A DNA stretch of 28,614 bases. Origin: Didymodactylos carnosus (taxonomy: Eukaryota > Rotifera > Eurotatoria > Philodinida > Philodinidae). Positions 22,479 through 28,614 of this stretch are shown here, piece by piece. The stretch is from contig CAJNOQ010001780.1 in assembly GCA_905250885.1 (NCBI GenBank), forward strand, positions 1-28,614. Direction: 5' to 3'. The notes beneath the pieces are model-generated. The model was not told the origin of the DNA. It searched no databases and was given only the letters and a program-made list of their open reading frames with translations. Numbering within the stretch: position 1 is the stretch's first letter; the number at the start of each line of letters is the position of its first letter. Position numbers and translations under genes: made by a program.

Positions 22479-22748
22479 TTTACCAGTTAGTTTTGCGATT
22501 CTTGGAAAAAACCTATGTTCCTGGATAGTTCGTGTGCAAATTATTTTTGAGTATTTAGCCTACAGAGCAGAACATGCTTAACAAAATGAACGATCGGGCA
22601 ACTTTATACCATCTTCGTTTCTAAAGTCAACAATTTCAATAATTGTTCGGTGTTTTCACCAGTTAACTAGTCATCAAAAGAATCATTTGACCAGTGTATG
22701 GCAATTGGACGTTGCTTGTCCATTCTGCTGACTAGTTTTTTACTTTAG
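22479..22748. other. Gap between mariner-like element and zinc-ribbon exon
   Basis: Expected to hold the intron and perhaps a 5' exon of the zinc-ribbon gene. A donor-like GTGTAT at 22694 would give a 55-bp intron, within the size class seen here, and keeps an open frame back to about 22580, but that frame has no ATG. No exon is called. Confidence 0.4.
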
Positions 22749-23560
22749 GTAAAACAATAACCTGTCCACATTGCTCACAACAAAGCATGTGGCCGTCCCG
22801 CTCTGGTCTAAAGCTTAACTGTAGCTGTGGAAAATCATTCCAGACAGTAGTTTGTCCACACTGTAGCAAATTAAATATTTGGAAAGATTTGAACTATATA
22901 TCTGGATTGAGCTGCGCTTGTGCGAATTGTTCAAAACGATTTCAGCATATCAATTGTCCACATTGTAAAGAAGAAAATTATTGGGTAGATGGCAATCGAA
23001 AAGCTGGCTTAATAACCACATGTCATGCATGTAAACAGCAGTATCAGCATATCAATTGTCCACATTGTCAAGTTCCAAATATTTGGAAGAATGCTGACCG
23101 TAAAGCCGGTCTGCGTACAAACTGCCATGCATGCAAAAAGCAATACCAACACATTAACTGTCCCCACTGTCAAAAGCCCAATGTTTGGAAAAATGCAAAT
23201 CGGAAACCAGGCCTGAAAAGCACTTGTCACGCTTGTTCGAACGCCTATCAGCACGTGAATTGCCCTCACTGTAGTGTTCCAATGATCTGGAAAAACTGCA
23301 ATCATACGGCTGGTCTACTAACAACGTGTCACTCTTGTAACAAGGTTTATCAGCATATTAACTGTCCTCACTGTGATGGCGAAAATATCTGGTATGACGA
23401 AAAATACAAACAAGGATACCGAGTGTCGTGTATCGAGTGCGGCAAACCATTTCAACATTTGGTTTGTTCACACTGTAACAAAGCGAATTATTTTAAAAAT
23501 GCTGATTACAAGTTTGGCGAGAAAATAACATGTTGGAGCTGTAGTAGTACATTTATCTAA
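22749..23560 (+). CDS. Zinc-ribbon repeat protein (eight 34-aa CxxC-CxxC units), 5' exon missing
   Basis: From an apparent acceptor (TACTTTAG|GT, 22748) a frame of 269 codons runs to the stop at 23560. It is eight tandem units of about 34 aa, 102 bp each. Each unit begins CPHC, has a central Trp-Lys and a Gly-Leu, and ends in a second CxxC followed by an aromatic residue and Gln (typical: CPHCQVPNIWKNADRKAGL). Two CxxC knuckles 18 residues apart are a zinc-ribbon design, so eight zinc ions are expected. The only early ATG (22787) would cut off the first CPHC, so the start must lie in an upstream exon, not found in the 270 bp between here and the mariner-like element. Either the exon is farther away or the gene is truncated. 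No stop or frameshift disturbs the repeats. Protein or nucleic-acid binding is possible; function is unknown. Confidence 0.7.
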
Positions 23561-23787
23561 ACGATGGTGTACTCGAGTTTGACCTGATGATTAAACTACA
23601 TAGTGAACAGCAGTAATATACGAGTATCGTTACGAGCGTGAAAAGCTTGATTACATCCATCATCCTGAAAGTCGTCGTTATTGTTTAAGTGAACATCTAC
23701 CTTTGGCAGGTTGAAGCTACCTGAGCAACGCGCTTTTTTGATGGAATGATTGAGTATAGTTCAAAACTTCAGACTCCATGACTGATC
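23561..23787. other. 3' flank of the zinc-ribbon gene
   Basis: No coding signal or repeat recognised. Confidence 0.5.
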
Positions 23788-23950
23788 ATGCGGTACAGCG
23801 GCGTCTATCCCCACCTAAGCATTTGAGACCTTTTGTATCCTCAGACGGTCGAGCCTTCAGTGTACCACCTGAAAAATGAATTTTTACCTCAAAAAAGTTT
23901 GAAGCGTTGTGCCTCAAACGTCCCACACGATAGACGCCCCGGATGCGGTA
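23788..23950. mobile_element. Tiny hAT-like MITE (147 bp) with exact 8-bp TSD
   Basis: The element covers 23796-23942 between two copies of ATGCGGTA (23788-23795, 23943-23950). Its ends CAGCGGCGTCTATC and, reversed, CCGGGGCGTCTATC agree at 12 of 14 bases, and the inverted similarity continues through a TTTGAG block. No coding content. Confidence 0.85.
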
Positions 23951-24269
23951 TATCTGTTTACTAATTATATATAATACTATAAATATTTAAACTACTATCC
24001 CAAAACAAGTTTCGTGATGTGCACAGTCGTACGTACATCTTTTTGTAAATGTTTTATCGTTAATATTTTTACAAAGTAAATGATACATTCAATTTTCTTA
24101 ATAATAAAAATAGTATAAAGAATGCTCAGGTAGATAATTGTAATCGCTCATCTGTTGCATGCACACCATGTTATTGTTCAATCTATCTTTCTTTGAAAAC
24201 TAATCAATAAGTCGACTGTTTAACTTCGCGCGGTGTCTAGCAAAAATCTTCTTTCTTTCTTTCCCTACA
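23951..24269. other. Intergenic, no gene seen
   Basis: AT-rich spacer before the repeat array. Confidence 0.5.
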
Positions 24270-27200
24270 GTGTTCAATTGTAGACGACACATCTGAAGTT
24301 AGTTTTCAGATATTTGCTTTAATTATCGCATAATTAGTCTTACAAAATATGCAAGTTTTTCTTATGAGATGATTAATTGTCACGTGGTATCCTTCATAGT
24401 AAATATATACTACAGTGCTTGATATGATGAAAGCTATAGTAAACTACATGCCAACTGGAAGATTGAAAAATCAACTGAGTGAAACGGTAAACAGACGAAA
24501 TTAGAACATCCAAAAACTCATAACAGTTTGACTACTTTTCAAGAAGAAATATTTCCTATATCCCTATATCAGCTGACTCATTGTCGTATCATATATTCTA
24601 CTATAGTATAGTTCTCATCATATCCGGTACTGTAGCATATATCCACTATGAACTGAATCACGTGACAATTAATTACTTCATAGGGGAATCGATAGAGCCG
24701 TCTCCAAAAAATATACTCATTTTGTGACGTCAATTATACGATAACTAAAGCAATAATCCCAAAAATAATTTAAGAGGTGTCATTTTTCACTTCTCTACTT
24801 TCGAATCATATTTTGCTGAAATCTGTACGATCAGAGGTAGCCGAGAACCAGTGTCTGACTTGATCACGAAAACACAGTGTGAAAAGAAAGAAGAATGTTG
24901 CTAAGCAACGCTCGAAGTTAAACGAAAGTCTCCTTATCGTTTCACTCAGCCGATTTAAAGAAAGAAAGAACATTTTTGCTAGGCAACAGTCGAAGTGAAA
25001 AGAAATAAGTTTCCTGAGTTTCATTCAGTCAACTTAACTAGATGCCTACTACCCTGCGGGAAGATTGGAAAGTCGACTGAAACAGTAAACAGAGGAAAGT
25101 AGAAGATTCAAAAACTTATAAACAATTTAACCTTTTTTCAGAAAAACGGACATTCATACAGTGCTTGATGTGGTGATAGGTATAGCAGTATACATATAAT
25201 GTATGTTGTGATAATGAATCAGCTGATTATTCGGGGAAACCTGCTGGAAAGCGATAATCTCGAAAACAATTTCCATGTATCAAGTTTCCTCGGAAAGTTG
25301 GCATATTTATAGTACAAATAGATTGTTTCAAGATTAAAACGTATAAATATACAAAGGTTTATATGTCGCATTTCTAAGGTATAAGTATAAAATCTAGCAA
25401 ATAAGAAAATACCTCTTTCCACATAAGATATCCCATGTTCGGACATGTTTTTGTCTTAGCGCGTCGATTGAAAAGAAAGATAGCTATGCATGTGCGAAAA
25501 GAGATTTAGAATGCGTGATAGCCTTATTTTCTTTTATAAACTGGTGCAAACATATATAACCGAAAATTTGAGGAGGTTCTACATACTCCAAATAATACTG
25601 ATAATTTCTGTTTGGAAAATTCGAGCTTCGGATGCGTCATCTCCGGCCCTTCTACTTTCAAATGATCTTTTCATCAAATCCGTACAATCAGAGATAACCG
25701 AGAACGACTGGCTAACTTGAACGCGAAAAAAGAGTCTAGAAAGAAAGAACATTTTTGCTAGGCAACAATCGAAGTGAAAATCAATAAGTCTCCTCAGTCC
25801 ACTTAACCGAGACCACCTACCCTGCGGGAAAATTGGAAAGTCGACTGAGTGAAACGGTAAACAGACGAAATTAGAACATCCACAAACTCATAACAGTTTG
25901 ACTACTTTTCAAGAAGAATTCCTATATCCCTATATCAGCTGACTCATTGTCGTGTCATATATTCTACTATAGTATAGCTTTCATCATATCCGGTACTGTA
26001 GCATATATCCACTATGAACTGAATCACGTGATAATTAAGTAGGAATGTTATTTGTAACATCCCTATATCTCATAGGAGAAACGATAGAGTAGTCTCAAAA
26101 ATATACGCAATGTCGGTATGGAAAGAAAGAAAGAGAAAAGAATATTGCTAGGCAACGCAACGCAACGCTCGGAGTGAAAAGCGATAAGTCAAGGTGGACC
26201 GACGAAAGTAGACAATATGGGAGGAAAGAAAGAAGAATTTTGCTAGGCAACGCTCGAAGGGAAAAGCAATAATTTACGGTAAACTGACCACATATGGACA
26301 TGCAGAAAGTCATAACAGTTTGACTTCTTCTTAGAAAGGTAATGTCTAACACGGATTCGACATTCGGGAAGGGAACGAGATCAATGTAAGAAACAAATCG
26401 GAAACATTTTTTCTGTAAAAGTTCACATCCATATGCGAAATATGTTTTTTCTTCTTTAGCAGGAAATCTTAGTTTTATTCAGCTAAATGGATTATGTACA
26501 TTATTGCTATATCAGCTGATTCATTATCGTATCATACATTCTGTGATAGCTTTCATCATATCAAGCACTGCTTTATACATTCACTATGAAGTGAATCACG
26601 TGACGATTAATTATGTCATAGGAAGAATGATAATTCTAAAAAAATTTGCACATTTTGTAGGATTAATTATAGGATATTTAAAGGAAATATCCGAAAACTA
26701 ACTGCAGATATGTCATCTACGACTGTTGTACTTTCGAATCATCTTTTCCCCAAATCTATACTATTAGAGATAGTGGAGAAGAAATTCCTGACTCGAATGA
26801 CAAAAACGGTATGGAAAGGAAGACAGAACTAGAGACCAATTGCCGTCCGGAAACATTGAGTGTAGCGGTAAATCGACGAAATTTCGAACATTCAGAAAGT
26901 CGTAACTGTATACGTATCTTGTACAGCATATTATTCACATTAACATATTAGCTGGTTCATTATCGTGTTATATATTCTACTATAGCTTTTATCGTATCAA
27001 GCACTATAGCAGTAGATAGTACAGAGCATTTACACTGTCAAGTATCATGTGACGATTAATTATCTCATAGAAAAAACGATACAGTTTTCTAAAACATATC
27101 CTCATTTAAAATAAGGAACTAGGAACTCATAACTGTCTATGTATCTTCTACGGCATATTATGCACATTGACATATCAGTTGATTCTTTATCTTGTCTAAT

Positions 27201-27310
27201 GTAGCTTTTATGATATCAAGCACTGCTGCATATGTCCACTATGAAAGATATCACGTGACAATTAATTATCTCATACAGAAAACGGCAAAGTTCTTCAAAA
27301 AGATATGCTC
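24270..27310. repeat. Degenerate array of a repeat unit of about 770 bp, first copy inverted
   Basis: The same ordered blocks recur. They are an ACTTTCGAATCAT box, a GAAAGAAAGAA tract with TTGCTAGGCAAC (24897, 24976, 25755, 26145, 26240), CCTGCGGGAA (25055, 25821), GTAAACAGACGAAATTAGAA (24489, 25857), TATATCAGCTGA (24566, 25934, 26507), CATCATATC, and AATCACGTGAC with AATTAATTA (24657, 26023, 26595; altered at 27044; 27251). Full spacing between well-kept copies is about 770 bp; others have internal deletions. 24270-24440 is an inverted partial copy matching about 26500-26735. No copy has coding capacity. It could be a decayed satellite, overlapping copies of a large non-autonomous transposon, or one element with inverted ends. 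Confidence 0.8.
26040..26065. repeat. 26-bp inverted pair of hAT-like ends inside an array copy
   Basis: TAGGAATGTTA and TAACATCCCTA flank TTTG. Other array copies lack these bases, so this is an insertion. The arms resemble the TAGGGATGTTAC ends of the hAT-like element at 17616-18638. Confidence 0.65.
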
Positions 27311-27400
27311 ATCTTCTAGGACTAATTAAAGGTGAACTAAAGTATACATAGAAAAGTTATTGAAAATATGCTCAGCTTTTGAGACTCATTACTTACACTA

Positions 27401-27543
27401 CGGTTACACTACGCAAATAATCACAATTATATTTAATCGTGACTAAAAGATAATGGCGATTAAACATTTTCTAATGTAAACGGAATTTATTTGTATCATG
27501 ATTAACGATATTTAATCACGATGAACAGAATTGTGTGTAACCG
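27401..27543. mobile_element. Possible MITE with CGGTTACAC ends
   Basis: CGGTTACAC (27401-27409) and its exact reverse complement (27535-27543) enclose several TTAATCRYGA-type boxes, which also continue to 27570. No target duplication was found, so the limits are uncertain. Confidence 0.4.
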
Positions 27544-27545
27544 CA

Positions 27546-27848
27546 TTAATCACGATTAAAAAGATAATCGTTATTTAACTCGTGATAGCCATAACTATAA
27601 ATACTTAGTCGCGCACGAGAAAACTCATTTTTTGTGTTGCCAAAGTTAACATGAATACAGTAACACTCTTTGATCTGATCAATAGATCTGTTGACACCGG
27701 TTACTAATAAACCTTCTTGTACTTTTTTTCGTATTCCACGATTCCTATGATGTGCTATTTCATTCGATATCATTTCATCTGTTAACAAATTTAGCAGCAA
27801 GTTTGTTTCTTCCTCAGACCACCAAGATCTTGGTGATCTGCCCTGTGA
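27546..27848 (-). pseudogene. Myb/SANT-like (trihelix) DNA-binding domain fragment
   Basis: The minus-strand frame from 27848 reads SPRSWWSEEETNLLLNLLTD, then RNRGIRKKVQEGLLVTGVNRSIDQIKECY. The first-helix W-x-x-EE-x3-LL pattern and the later R-x3-Q-I helix resemble the Myb/SANT-like domains of transposon-related and trihelix proteins. A stop (TAG, 27849-27851) lies directly upstream and there is no ATG, so it is either an internal exon behind an acceptor (CACAG at about 27848-27844) or a truncated copy. Downstream it runs into AT-rich MITE-like DNA and ends without further domains. Probably a fragment. Confidence 0.5.
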
Positions 27849-27863
27849 CTATGCTGCCCTAGC

Positions 27864-27891
27864 CCTACCCTACCCTGCAGGGTAGGGTAGG
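27864..27891. repeat. Perfect 28-bp palindrome of CCCTA units
   Basis: CCTACCCTACCCTG followed directly by its reverse complement, centred on TGCA. Confidence 0.9.
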
Positions 27892-28422
27892 CTAAGCGCC
27901 ATCTCTAATTTAAGGCTATGTAAAAGTCATACTGTTGATGCCACGTTTAACTAGGGTAATCACACTGTGCGAGGCTTACTAATGTTGTGCGAAGCAAAAC
28001 ATTTATATTTACATATCATTCACTTCTAACTATCACTCTAAAGGCTTTGGACGAAGGCATGTATTGAGTAAACCATAAGGCAGACTCATTTCTAGTAGTT
28101 TCAACTCTAAGATTACAATGCATATGGCGCAAATAGATTGATGCGCCATGAGTCCCAAACTCATGGCGCCTACTTTCGACGCTCTAAAATAGAGATGATA
28201 ATCCATGAAGTCTGAAAAGAGGATCCACATTCGGCACTACGAAATTTTAATGGTTTTCAAATTTTTATAAACAATTTGTAGTTATTGAGAAAATCGTTAA
28301 AGAAACTGATGCAAATTCTGATCGACATACAAAACACACTGACTGTTACTAGAATGCGGCTATGCTTCGCACTGTATTAAAAACACAACGTGACTAATTG
28401 CGACTAGTAGTATAAGTAGAAG
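27892..28422. other. Intergenic, no gene seen, one hairpin
   Basis: No convincing gene. A hairpin with 11-bp arms GCGCCATGAGT/ACTCATGGCGC and a 5-nt loop lies at 28143-28169. The minus frame 28033-28230 has no domain. Confidence 0.5.
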
Positions 28423-28614
28423 ACATCAAAACCATGATACATAAAATCCAGTCTGTGAGAATCATGGATGCAAACGACCTGTATAAACGTGATCTTGAAA
28501 AGCACAATCCACATAATTTTACTGGCTTTTTCGTGTTCAGAACATGACGTTTATACAGGTCGTTTGCATCCATGATTCTCATAGACTGGATTTTATGTAT
28601 CATGGTTTTAATGT
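28423..28614. mobile_element. Foldback/MITE-like inverted repeat at the window end
   Basis: 28423-28492 and about 28544-28614 are reverse complements over roughly 70 bp with very few differences (for example CAGTCTGTGAG against CAGTCTATGAG). The spacer is about 50 bp. The right arm reaches the last base of the window, so the element may extend further. Confidence 0.8.

Noticed and set aside
22787-22789. ATG as start of the zinc-ribbon protein
   Set aside because: It would cut through the first repeat and remove its CPHC pair, which is present in frame just upstream.
23009-23305. Minus-strand 98-codon frame
   Set aside because: Antisense shadow of the regular zinc-ribbon repeats; its apparent repeats only mirror those.
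24270-27310. CRISPR-like or simple satellite array
   Set aside because: Units are long, irregular, partly inverted and degenerate, with no short uniform repeat and spacer pattern.
27864-27891. Telomere
   Set aside because: Only a few CCCTA units in a palindrome, internal to the sequence, and unlike the repeat reported for bdelloid telomeres.

Overview
The window looks like nuclear DNA of a small invertebrate animal, most probably a bdelloid rotifer. It is AT-rich, its genes have introns of only about 55-71 bp, nuclear-encoded mitochondrial, ER and peroxisomal proteins are present, and there is an arginine-type ADP-ribosyltransferase gene of the kind that is abundant in rotifers. Varied non-autonomous DNA transposons and a decayed Penelope-like element add to this picture. 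The organism call is an inference from these traits, not from a marker gene.

The left part (about 3.9-9.7 kb) is the gene-dense core. NDUFAF8 (complex I assembly factor, twin CX9C) lies 44 bp upstream of EMC7 (ER membrane complex subunit 7) on the same strand, a spacing that suggests a two-gene operon resolved by trans-splicing. A 396-aa gene of unknown function lies on the minus strand between EMC7 and LYRM2 (LYR-motif mitochondrial protein). LYRM2 is followed 220 bp later by AGPS, the peroxisomal ether-lipid enzyme, in six exons. AGPS ends in SKL, a type 1 peroxisomal signal, in place of the N-terminal PTS2 used in vertebrates. Two of the seven introns modelled here are of the GC-AG class.

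The middle part (10.3-16.9 kb) is a graveyard. It holds a broken NAA20 (NatB catalytic subunit) with a 192-bp segment that also forms the 5' flank of NDUFAF8, a Penelope-like retroelement remnant with RT and GIY-YIG pieces separated by a perfect 48-bp-arm hairpin, a tRNA-Asn(GTT) gene, and a minus-strand LINE C-terminal fragment.

From 16 to 24 kb several non-autonomous DNA transposons are recognisable by inverted ends and target duplications, two of them nested. Each is packed with its own short GC-rich motif. Between them lie two genes: a single-exon ADP-ribosyltransferase and a protein built of eight 34-aa double-CxxC zinc-ribbon repeats whose 5' exon is not visible.

From 24.3 to 27.3 kb there is a degenerate repeat array with CACGTGAC and TTGCTAGGCAAC boxes. 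The right end has a Myb/SANT-like fragment and several hairpins. The window both begins and ends within or at inverted repeats. Long stretches show no supportable gene.
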